NCBI GenBank assembly: GCA_028288725.1
Contig: JAQGIC010000136.1
Coordinates: forward strand, 1 to 64,000
Source of the DNA: Rhodospirillales bacterium
Lineage (GTDB): Bacteria; Pseudomonadota; Alphaproteobacteria; ATCC43930; CGMCC-115725
DNA: 64,000 nt
Direction of reading: 5' to 3'
The notes under the pieces were generated by a model that saw only the letters and a list, made by a program, of their open reading frames with translations, did no database searches and was not told the DNA's origin. This document shows positions 7,086 to 14,354 of the stretch, piece after piece (within the stretch, counting starts at the first letter, position 1; each line of letters opens with the position of its first letter). The position numbers were made by a program, and so were the translations under genes.

Positions 7086-9365
7086 GTGTTGGCACAGGCC
7101 CATTACGAGGACCATCTGAACCTTGGTCGGGTTCTCGCCACACTCTGGCGCCGGAAACTGCTGATCGTGGCAACGATCGGCGGCACGGTACTATTGGCTA
7201 TGGTCGGCATCGGCAGCATCACGCCGCGCTATACAGCAGAGACGCTGCTTGTCGTGGCGATCCCGGATTCGCGCGGCACTGTTTCCGGCTCCTCGTCCGA
7301 CCCCGGCCCGGGCCGGGACGAGCCCATGCTGCGCACCCAGGTCGAGATCCTTCGATCGGCATCGCTTGCCCTTCAAGTCGTTCGTTCGCTCGGTCTCGTC
7401 TCGGATCCGGAGTTCAATCAAGCGCTCCGGCCACCGACCGTGCTCGGCATGGCCTGGGGAGCGGTGACGACCTGGCGTTCCAGTCTCGCGGACCTAACCG
7501 GATTCGCCTGGATCGCAGCGAAGCCGCTGGCCGACGCGGACGGCGTGCCCCCGGTCGCCGGTACCTCGGGAGCGATGATGGAAGAGCAGCGCGTGATGGG
7601 CGAATTGCTGCACCACCTGACGGTGGACAATGATGGCAAGTCCTTCGCGCTCCATGTCTCGTTCGAATCCGTCGAACCCGTTAAGGCGGCCAGAATTCTG
7701 AACGAACTGACCAATACCTATCTGAAGAATCAGGTCGACGCGAAATATCAGGCGGCGACCAGCGCTGCGAAATGGCTCGACCGCAAGCTCATCGATTTGC
7801 GCCAGAAGCAGCTTGACGCCGAGCGTGCGGTGCAGGAGTTCCGCGAACGATCGGTCGTCAACGAGGTCAATTCCGGCGGGTCGGTCTCGTCGCTTTCCTC
7901 GCTGGAGATCGTCAATCTCAGCCGGGACCTGACTGAAGCCGAGGCCGCTCGGGCCCATGCGGAATCCGAACTGCGCGAAGCGCGCTCGATCGGCGAGTCG
8001 GGCGGCGGCTCCGTCACCAGCACCTCATCGCCCTTGTCGCTGGCGACACAGAACCTGCGCAGCCAACTCCATTCGCTCGAGCAACGTCGGGCCGAGCTTT
8101 CAACCAGATACGGCGACAAATATCCGGCCGTTTTGGCGGTGGCCGCCGACATCGCGCAGACGCGCACCGCCCTCAGCAACGAAATCGGCCATGTGAACGC
8201 CGCACTATCGACGCAGGTCCGGATCGAGAAGAGCCGGGAGGACGCGATCCGCCATAGCATTCAGGCGCTGCAGACCGAATATCAGCATAACAATCGATCG
8301 ACGATCGAGCTGCGCCAGTTGGAGAACGAGGCGACCGCGGCGCGCAACGTGCTGCAGACCTTCCTGACGGAATCCTTCAAGACATCGGCCCTGGTCGAAA
8401 TCCAGCAAGCCGACGCGCGGGTTTTGGCGCCGGCGGAGCCGCCGCAATTTCCCTCCGCCCCCAACAAGCGCGTGCTGATCGGTATCGCGATCATCGGTGG
8501 CACCGTGCTGGCGCTCGTGGCGATCATCATCGCGGAATCGCTCGAAAGCGGTTTGCGCGACCCGGACGAGGTCGAGGCACAGTTCGGCTTGCCCGTGCTC
8601 GGCATGATCCCCAACCACAGGGCCAAACTCGGCAGGCGGCAGAGCCAGCGGGCACTGCTCGATCCGCGATCGGTCTTCGCCGAGTCGGTACGTGCGGTCG
8701 GTACGGTCATCAATGTCACCGAGAGCGCACCGCACGATAGCGCGCTCGTGATCCTCGTGACCTCCGCGTTGCCGCGCGAGGGCAAGACGACACTCGCGGC
8801 GAGCCTGGCCCGGATCATGACCCATGCCGGCGAGCGCGTGCTGATCATCGATTGCGACCTGCGGCGCCCGGCCCTTACGAACCACTTCGACGTGTTGGCG
8901 CGGCCCGGCCTGACCGAGATTCTGGATGGCACGCTCACGACCGACGAGGCGCTGCAGGTCGATGGGTTGAGCGGCGTGCATGTCCTCACCATGGGTGGGG
9001 GCTGCGAGGAGTTCCATACGGAGTTCTTTCGTCCCGGGACCTTCGATCGGCTCATGGCCAGCGTCCGCGACCGGTACAACGTCATCATCCTCGACTGCCC
9101 GCCCGTCGGCGTCGTCAATGATTCGCTCCTCCTGGCAAAAATGTCCGACGCTGTCGTGCTCGCGGTCCAATGGGGCGTCACGCCGCGCGCGATCGTGCGG
9201 GCGGCATTGCGCAAACTGAAGACGGCGAAGGTTCAACCGCTCGGAGTCGTGTTGACGAAGGTCGATTTCAGCCGGCAGGCGGGATATCGCTTCGCCGGCG
9301 ATCCCAGCGGTTATTTTGGCGCCTACTTCAGCCACCGCCCGCGTCCGGCCTCTCGGATCAACTGA
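7086..9365 (+). CDS. Wzz/GumC-type co-polymerase fused to BY-kinase (EPS tyrosine autokinase)
   Basis: A 759-residue inner-membrane protein controlling chain length and export of the exopolysaccharide. The N-terminal Wzz part has a first membrane helix (LLIVATIGGTVLLAMVGIG, ~22-40), a long periplasmic coiled-coil region (~200-430) and a second helix (VLIGIAIIGGTVLALVAIIIA). The C-terminal cytoplasmic BY-kinase has Walker A (TSALPREGKTTLA), Walker A' (LIIDCDLRRP) and Walker B (NVIILDCPP). The C-terminal tyrosines (GYRF, GYFGAYF) form a short phosphorylation cluster. GTG at 7086 follows AGGAGG with 5-nt spacing, which decides the start. The gene stands alone on the plus strand; its stop codon lies in a hairpin and abuts a truncated cytochrome c gene. 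Confidence 0.93.
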   Translation: MLAQAHYEDHLNLGRVLATLWRRKLLIVATIGGTVLLAMVGIGSITPRYTAETLLVVAIPDSRGTVSGSSSDPGPGRDEPMLRTQVEILRSASLALQVVRSLGLVSDPEFNQALRPPTVLGMAWGAVTTWRSSLADLTGFAWIAAKPLADADGVPPVAGTSGAMMEEQRVMGELLHHLTVDNDGKSFALHVSFESVEPVKAARILNELTNTYLKNQVDAKYQAATSAAKWLDRKLIDLRQKQLDAERAVQEFRERSVVNEVNSGGSVSSLSSLEIVNLSRDLTEAEAARAHAESELREARSIGESGGGSVTSTSSPLSLATQNLRSQLHSLEQRRAELSTRYGDKYPAVLAVAADIAQTRTALSNEIGHVNAALSTQVRIEKSREDAIRHSIQALQTEYQHNNRSTIELRQLENEATAARNVLQTFLTESFKTSALVEIQQADARVLAPAEPPQFPSAPNKRVLIGIAIIGGTVLALVAIIIAESLESGLRDPDEVEAQFGLPVLGMIPNHRAKLGRRQSQRALLDPRSVFAESVRAVGTVINVTESAPHDSALVILVTSALPREGKTTLAASLARIMTHAGERVLIIDCDLRRPALTNHFDVLARPGLTEILDGTLTTDEALQVDGLSGVHVLTMGGGCEEFHTEFFRPGTFDRLMASVRDRYNVIILDCPPVGVVNDSLLLAKMSDAVVLAVQWGVTPRAIVRAALRKLKTAKVQPLGVVLTKVDFSRQAGYRFAGDPSGYFGAYFSHRPRPASRIN

Positions 9366-9514
9366 GAGGCTTCAGGGCCGGCATCCAGGCTGTGGCACGC
9401 CTTGCATTGCGTGAATACCGCCTGACCGGCTTTGGGATCCCCGGTCGCAACGGCGCGGGCCGTGCCGACGGCCGAAAGCAACACGATCGAGGCGGCGAAT
9501 ATCAGCCACTTCAT
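9323..9514 (-). pseudogene. truncated class I cytochrome c
   Basis: From the ATG at 9514 the minus strand reads a clean signal peptide (MKWLIFAASIVLLSAVGTARA) and the start of a small class I cytochrome c: GDPKAGQAVFTQCKACHSLDAG, with a heme motif CKACH. After that the frame enters antisense of the kinase C-terminus (QLIREAGRGRWLK) and stops. The Met-containing C-terminal half of a normal 110-130 residue cytochrome c is missing. The most economical reading is a gene cut off by a deletion or insertion near 9365-9380. The ORF-track start at 9520 is a TTG two codons upstream with no merit. It may still be transcribed but should not give a functional cytochrome. Confidence 0.7.
9348..9370. terminator. 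hairpin spanning the stop codon of the autokinase gene
   Basis: GCCTCTC and GAGAGGC pair around a 9-nt loop that contains the TGA stop. There is no following T-run, so a strong intrinsic terminator is doubtful. It lies at the suspected junction with the cytochrome c remnant and could be part of that rearrangement. Confidence 0.3.
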
Positions 9515-9618
9515 GGGCAACTATTGAAGGCTTGCCCCGCCTAGTCGCGCGCTCCCGGTCGCGACCGACGTCCAGCGATGCCTGTCTGGCGAGGAAGGGC
9601 GCCCAGATGGCAGGTCGG

Positions 9619-10533
9619 CTAGGCGTCCGCCCATGGCGCGATCGATAGATGTTTTACCAGGAACTCGATCAAGGCGGTGACGCGCGGCGGCCGGAGATCC
9701 CCGGGCGGCGTCACGACATTGAGCGCAATCGGCGGCAGCGACCAATCCTCCATCACCACTTCGAGCCGTCCGGCCGCCAGGTCCTGCCAGATGATGAAAT
9801 CCGGCTGGATCGCCAGGCCGAGGCCGGCCAGAACGGTCGCGGTCAGCGCATCGGCATTGTTCGCCTTCAGCGGTCCCTTCGGCGTCACGACCGCCTCCTC
9901 ACCCGACGAGTGGAGGAAATGCCAGCGGCTCCGGGTCGGCAGATAGGCATAGCCCAGACAGACATGGCGCTCCAATTCGCTCGGATGACTCGGCCGGCCG
10001 TGACGGTCCAGATAGCTCTTGGCGCCGACCAGCCGACGCTGAACCTGACACAGCCGGCGCGCCTTGAGCGTCGAGTCCGCCAGCGCCGCGATGCGCAGCG
10101 CCAGATCGAAGCCGCCGTCAATCAGATCGACCATGGCGTCGCTGAGATGCAGGTCGATCGAGACGTCCGGATAGGCCTCGAAGAAGGCGGGCAGGATGGG
10201 GGCCACATGATCGATGCCAAAGGACATGGGGGCCGCGAACCGGACCAGCCCGCGCGGGGTGGCGGATTGTGCGACGGCATCCAGCTCAGCACTGACGCCG
10301 GCGTTCAGAATCCGCTCGGCATTGACGACGGCGCCGCGCCCCGCCTCGGTGAGCGACAGGCGCCTGGTGGTGCGATGAAACAGCGGCGCCCCGATCCGCT
10401 GCTCCAGCCGGGTGACGGCCTTCGACACCGTCGCCTTCGAGAAGCCGAGTTCCGCGGCGGCACGGCCGAAGGACTGTCGCTCCGCGACCTTCGCGAAAAT
10501 GGCCCAGGCTTCAAAATCCGGCAAACTCGACAT
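9619..10533 (-). CDS. LysR-family transcriptional regulator
   Basis: A 304-residue LysR protein. The N-terminal winged helix-turn-helix covers ~10-65 (FGRAAAELGFSKATVSKAVTRLEQRIGAPLFHRTTRRLSLT). The effector domain follows (GLVRFAAPMSFGIDHVAPILPAFFEAYPDVSIDLHLSD), with the C-terminal part reaching VTALIEFLVKHL. I chose the ATG at 10533 because the track's start at 10551 is a TTG and the family normally begins a few residues before the first helix. It diverges from the ring-cleaving dioxygenase gene across 119 bp, the usual layout for a LysR protein that controls its neighbour. The effector is probably an aromatic or quinone-type compound, by context only. Confidence 0.9.
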   Translation of the reverse strand: MSSLPDFEAWAIFAKVAERQSFGRAAAELGFSKATVSKAVTRLEQRIGAPLFHRTTRRLSLTEAGRGAVVNAERILNAGVSAELDAVAQSATPRGLVRFAAPMSFGIDHVAPILPAFFEAYPDVSIDLHLSDAMVDLIDGGFDLALRIAALADSTLKARRLCQVQRRLVGAKSYLDRHGRPSHPSELERHVCLGYAYLPTRSRWHFLHSSGEEAVVTPKGPLKANNADALTATVLAGLGLAIQPDFIIWQDLAAGRLEVVMEDWSLPPIALNVVTPPGDLRPPRVTALIEFLVKHLSIAPWADA

Positions 10534-10652
10534 GATCGTTTTCCGAAACAAAGAGTTTATATTGTTTCTATTTTTGTTGATCCACTCAAGCTCTATTTTT
10601 GCCTGGTGAGATGATCCACGGGGCGAAAGCGAGCCCCAAGCGGAGTTCCATC
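10534..10652. promoter_or_regulatory. divergent promoter region of the LysR and dioxygenase genes
   Basis: The A+T-rich stretch TTTATATTGTTTCTATTTTTG (~10557-10577) stands out and should hold the overlapping promoters and the LysR operator. On the dioxygenase side a small hairpin GGGGC...GCCCC (~10620-10637) lies in the leader just before the GGAG ribosome site. I could not fix -35/-10 boxes with confidence. Confidence 0.35.
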
Positions 10653-11588
10653 ATGACCAGCACCGGCCTTCACCACGTCACCGCGATCAGCGGACCGGCC
10701 CAGCGCAACCTCGATTTCTACACGCGCGTCCTGGGCCTGCGGCTCGTCAAGAAGACAGTCAATTTCGACGATCCGGGCACCTACCATCTCTATTACGGCG
10801 ACGAGGCCGGCCAGCCCGGCACGGTCCTGACCTTCTTTCCGTGGGATGGGGCCGTGCCCGGCCGCGTCGGCGTCGGCGAGACCCAGCAGACCGCATTCCG
10901 CGTGCCCCGGTCGTCGATCGGCTACTGGACCCAGCGCCTGGTCGCCGCCAACGTCGCCCATGAGGCACCGCAGCCGCGCTTCGGCAACACCGTGCTGGCC
11001 TTCAAGGACCCGGACGGCCTGTCGTTGGCGCTCATCGGCATCGATGGCATCGAAAGCGAGGCCGGTTGGTCGGCCGGCGAGATTCCGGCCCGGCATGCGA
11101 TCCGCGGTTTGCATGGCGTGACCCTGCTGCTGAAGGACGCCGGTCCGACCGCCGCGATCCTGCAGGACGTGTTCGGCTTCACCGAAGTGGCGCGCGAGGG
11201 CAACCTGATCCGGCTCGCCGCGTCCGGCGACGCGTCCCACGGCCGCTTCGTCGACCTTTGGGCCGTGGGCAATTTCATGCGCGGCCATCAGGGCGGCGGC
11301 AGCGTGCACCACATCGCCTTTCGCGCCAGCAATGATGCGGCTCAGGAAGCGATGGCGCGCAAGCTGCGGGATACCCACCGCCTGCCGACGACCGAGCAGA
11401 AGGATCGCAATTATTTCCGCTCCGTCTATTTCCGCGAGCCCGGCGGCGTGCTGTTCGAAATCGCGACCGACGATCCGGGCTTCGCCTATGACGAACCGGT
11501 CGCCTCGCTTGGCCAGGCGCTGAAACTGCCGCCCTTCCTCGAACGGGACCGGGCGCGGATCGAAGCTGTCCTGCCGCACCTCGCCTAA
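10653..11588 (+). CDS. VOC-family ring-cleaving dioxygenase (MhqO/MhqA type)
   Basis: A 311-residue protein with two vicinal-oxygen-chelate modules. The first starts TGLHHVTAISGPAQRNLDFYTRVLGLRLVKKTVNFDDP and the second GLHGVTLLLKDAGPTAAILQDVFGF. Candidate metal ligands are the first-module His (LHHVT), H in GSVHHIAF and E in PGGVLFEIATD. Members of this family open hydroquinone or catechol rings, or act in quinone detoxification, in the cytoplasm. The ATG at 10653 has GGAG upstream and starts at the conserved module; the 18 extra codons in the track are leader. A hydrolase gene follows 20 bp downstream and a LysR regulator is divergent, the arrangement seen around mhqO/mhqD-type pairs. The exact substrate is not deducible. 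Confidence 0.85.
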   Translation: MTSTGLHHVTAISGPAQRNLDFYTRVLGLRLVKKTVNFDDPGTYHLYYGDEAGQPGTVLTFFPWDGAVPGRVGVGETQQTAFRVPRSSIGYWTQRLVAANVAHEAPQPRFGNTVLAFKDPDGLSLALIGIDGIESEAGWSAGEIPARHAIRGLHGVTLLLKDAGPTAAILQDVFGFTEVAREGNLIRLAASGDASHGRFVDLWAVGNFMRGHQGGGSVHHIAFRASNDAAQEAMARKLRDTHRLPTTEQKDRNYFRSVYFREPGGVLFEIATDDPGFAYDEPVASLGQALKLPPFLERDRARIEAVLPHLA

Positions 11589-11608
11589 CGAACCCGGGAG
11601 AGCCCGCC

Positions 11609-12223
11609 ATGTCGTCGCCTGCCCTGTCGTTCGAGCATCGTTTCAAGCCGGCCACGCGGCCGGGTCTTCGCCCGCTGCTGCTGCTGCACGGCACGGGCGG
11701 TGACGAGACGGACCTTCTGCCTTTGGGCGCGCTCGTCTCGCCCGGTGCTGCGTTGCTGTCGCCGCGCGGGCAGGTGCTGGAGGGCGGTATGCCGCGCTTT
11801 TTCCGCCGTCTGGCCGAAGGCGTGTTCGACGAGGCGGACGTGCATCGCCGCGCCGACGACCTTGCGGGCTTCATCAAGCAGGCGCGCGAGGTCTATGGCA
11901 TCGAGGCGCCGGTCGCGCTCGGTTTTTCCAACGGTGCCAACATTGCGGCGGCCTTGCTGATGCTGCATCCGGGCGTGCTTGCCGGGGCGGCTCTGCTGCG
12001 CCCCATGGTGCCGCTCACCGACCCGCCCGCCTTTCGCCTGGACGGCACACGGGTTCTGCTCCTGTCCGGTTCGCGCGATCCGATCGTACCGGCATCGAAT
12101 GCGGCCCGGTTGGCGGCAATGCTGACCCAGGCCGGTGCCGATTTGCGGCACGAGACGCTGCAGACCGGGCATGGATTGACTCAGGACGATGTCCTGCGGT
12201 CCGGCCTCTGGCTGCGGGACTGA
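11609..12223 (+). CDS. alpha/beta hydrolase, carboxylesterase/MhqD type
   Basis: A 204-residue single-domain serine hydrolase. LLLLHGTGGDETDLLPL forms the oxyanion loop, GFSNGANIAAALL contains the nucleophile serine (GFSNG, ~113), SGSRDPIVP supplies the Asp and TGHGLTQDD the His. Size and motifs match the phospholipase/carboxylesterase family that includes MhqD. It probably hydrolyses a product of the dioxygenase encoded 20 bp upstream, with which it is surely co-transcribed (GGGAGAG ribosome site). It is a cytoplasmic enzyme with no signal peptide. Confidence 0.87.
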   Translation: MSSPALSFEHRFKPATRPGLRPLLLLHGTGGDETDLLPLGALVSPGAALLSPRGQVLEGGMPRFFRRLAEGVFDEADVHRRADDLAGFIKQAREVYGIEAPVALGFSNGANIAAALLMLHPGVLAGAALLRPMVPLTDPPAFRLDGTRVLLLSGSRDPIVPASNAARLAAMLTQAGADLRHETLQTGHGLTQDDVLRSGLWLRD

Positions 12224-12302
12224 GGGAAATTTACGGGAATTTACGCCCATTGATTGGCGCGTGACGTCTCCGCGCCGGATCTATCGAGAACGGAGGTGCA
12301 GC

Positions 12303-13286
12303 ATGAGACCCTCAGCCGTCGCCCCTGCCGACCACGCGCCCCAGCCCGGATCGACGCACCCGCGCGTTCCGATCTATCGGGGGGCCTGGGTCACCGCCTG
12401 TCACCAGCGGGAGTGGAACGGGGTCGCAGCCTCGTATCTCGATATCCGGTCGGATGCGGCGTTCGAGGCGGAAATACCGACGAAATTTCCCTGCCTGTTT
12501 TTCACCGTCGAGGCGGTCGGCGGACCGGTTCTGTTGAGGCCCGAGCGGCAGCGGATGTTCCTGCGGCCAGCTGGTCCCTTGAGCGTGGTTCCAAGCGGAA
12601 CCTCGGTTTTGGTTCGGAGCACGGCCCGGCATTTCCGGCAGTTGGTGCTCCAGTTCGAGACCGCGAACCGGTCGATGCGCGATGACGGCATCGACTTGGC
12701 CACGGCGTTTCAGCCCCGGTTCATGTTCGCCAATGCACGCCTGGTGCGACTCTGCCTCCTGCTGGCGGACGAATGCATCAGCCCGGATCCGATGGACCGC
12801 TTGTTCGGCGATAGCTTGATCCTGTCGATGCTGATGGCCCTGTCGCGCGCCGCGACCCAGGACAACCATCCGGCCGGCGGGTTGGCGCCCTGGAAAATGC
12901 GACGGTTGGAATGCTTCGTCGAAGCGCATCTGGGCGACGACCTGTCGCTCGACAATCTGGCGCACCAGGTCGGCGTGTCCCGCTCCCACCTCGGGCGGGT
13001 GTTCAAGCAGACCATCGGGCAATCGCCCTTTGAGTGGGTTCGCTCGAAGCGGATCGAGCGGGCGAAGCAGCTGCTGTCCGAGGGCCGGCTGCCGGTCGCG
13101 GAAATCGCGATCGCCACCGGCTTCGCGGACCAGGCGCATCTGACCCGGGCGTTCGGCCGACTGGTCGGGATGCCGCCGGGCGCTTGGCGGCGGAGGCTGA
13201 GCGGGGCCGACATCGAGGGCGTATTGGGTGCGGAGGTTCAAAACGGAGAACCGGTGACAATCGAAGTTCTCCGCGTCGTCGCATGA
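12303..13286 (+). CDS. AraC-family transcriptional regulator
   Basis: A 327-residue protein with an N-terminal sensor domain of unclear ligand and a C-terminal double helix-turn-helix at ~215-320 (LSLDNLAHQVGVSRSHLGRVFKQ, then LPVAEIAIATGFADQAHLTRAFGRLVGMPPGAWRR). The ATG at 12303 follows ACGGAGGTGCAGC, a good ribosome site; the longer track ORF from 12189 runs into the preceding gene. It is 46 bp upstream of the isochorismatase-fold hydrolase in the same direction, so it likely controls the operon through 18742. The C-terminal extension after the HTH is about 15 residues. Confidence 0.88.
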   Translation: MRPSAVAPADHAPQPGSTHPRVPIYRGAWVTACHQREWNGVAASYLDIRSDAAFEAEIPTKFPCLFFTVEAVGGPVLLRPERQRMFLRPAGPLSVVPSGTSVLVRSTARHFRQLVLQFETANRSMRDDGIDLATAFQPRFMFANARLVRLCLLLADECISPDPMDRLFGDSLILSMLMALSRAATQDNHPAGGLAPWKMRRLECFVEAHLGDDLSLDNLAHQVGVSRSHLGRVFKQTIGQSPFEWVRSKRIERAKQLLSEGRLPVAEIAIATGFADQAHLTRAFGRLVGMPPGAWRRRLSGADIEGVLGAEVQNGEPVTIEVLRVVA

Positions 13287-13332
13287 CTCCTCACGCGCAT
13301 TTTCATCAACACTTGAGCCGAGGAGCAATAAG

Positions 13333-13986
13333 ATGTCAGTCAAGGCGAGCCCCACACCCGGGCGTGGTTTGATCGATCCGAAGAACCACGCGCTCATCAT
13401 GATCGATTTCCAGTCGCAGATGTCGTTCGCGACCAAGTCGATCGACGCGGTTACCTTGCGCAACAACGCGGCCCTGGTCTCGCGCGCCGCGGCCGGCTTC
13501 GGCGTGCCGACCATTCTGACGACCGTTGCCGAAAAGACCTTCTCGGGGCCGATGTACGAGGAAATCACCTCCGCGTTTCCGGGGCAGGCGCTGATCGACC
13601 GGACCTCGATGAACACCTGGGAAGATGCGAATGTCATCGCCAAGGTGAATGAGATCGGCAAGGGACGCGTCGTCCTGGCCGGGCTCTGGACCTCGGTCTG
13701 CATCGTGGGTCCGGCGCTTTCGGCGATCGAACAGGGCTTCGAGGTCTATGTCATCGCCGATACCTGCGGCGACGTGTCGGACGAGGCGCATGACCGCGCG
13801 CTCGACCGCATGGTGCAGGCGGGCGCCCGGCCGATGACCGCGCTGCAATACCTGCTCGAGCTGCAGCGCGATTGGGCGCGGACCGATACCTACGCGATGA
13901 CCACCGGCATCGCGAAGCAGTTCGGCGGCGCCTATGGGCTGGGCATTCTCTACGCGACCGCCATGTTCCACGCCCACGAAGGCTGA
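13333..13986 (+). CDS. isochorismatase-fold cysteine hydrolase (YcaC-like)
   Basis: A 217-residue cytoplasmic hydrolase. The expected triad is present: Asp in ALIMIDFQSQM, Lys in TVAEKTFSG and Cys in LAGLWTSVCIVGPAL. The length and the C-terminal extension (QYLLELQRDWARTDTYAMTTG) match YcaC-type hydrolases, whose natural substrate is unknown. GAGGAG lies just before the ATG. It is the second gene of the AraC-led operon. An amidase or nicotinamidase-like reaction is possible given the amidohydrolase two genes downstream. Confidence 0.87.
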   Translation: MSVKASPTPGRGLIDPKNHALIMIDFQSQMSFATKSIDAVTLRNNAALVSRAAAGFGVPTILTTVAEKTFSGPMYEEITSAFPGQALIDRTSMNTWEDANVIAKVNEIGKGRVVLAGLWTSVCIVGPALSAIEQGFEVYVIADTCGDVSDEAHDRALDRMVQAGARPMTALQYLLELQRDWARTDTYAMTTGIAKQFGGAYGLGILYATAMFHAHEG

Positions 13987-14058
13987 TCTCTTGCGCGGGA
14001 GCGGGGCGGGCCTTCCGGCACGGTCCCGCTCCCGACCGGCACGACCCTGGAGAATCCG

Positions 14059-14331
14059 ATGAAACCCTACCTGCTTTCGCTCGGTGCGGGGCTGCTGGTC
14101 GGCGTGTTCTACAGCCTCGTCAATGTTCGCTCACCGGCACCGCCGGTGATCGCCCTCGTCGGGCTGCTCGGCATTCTGATTGGCGAGCAGTTTCCACCGG
14201 TCATCAAAAGCATCTGGTTGAAGGCGCCGGCGGCGCAGTCCTGGCTCGATCAGGTCAAGCCGCACATGTTCGGGCATCTGCCAAAGGGTCAGCCCCCGGC
14301 TGGATCGCCGCCGCCCGCCGCACAAGGCTGA
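14059..14331 (+). CDS. XapX-domain small membrane protein
   Basis: A 90-residue protein with two hydrophobic segments (LLSLGAGLLVGVFYSLV and APPVIALVGLLGILIGEQ) and the short XapX motif VRSPAPPVIALVGLLGILIGEQ. The C-terminus is cytoplasmic-looking and proline-rich. XapX proteins have no proven function; they recur next to isochorismatase-fold hydrolases and amidohydrolases, as here. TGGAGAATCCG precedes the ATG. It is co-directional and closely spaced with both neighbours. Confidence 0.85.
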   Translation: MKPYLLSLGAGLLVGVFYSLVNVRSPAPPVIALVGLLGILIGEQFPPVIKSIWLKAPAAQSWLDQVKPHMFGHLPKGQPPAGSPPPAAQG

Positions 14332-14354
14332 ACCCAACCCGCAGGAGACTTCCC

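Noticed and set aside
9390-9412. TGGCAC...TTGCA sigma-54 promoter-like sequence
   Set aside because: Spacing between the two elements is too short for a -24/-12 promoter, and the sequence is the antisense of the CKACH heme motif.
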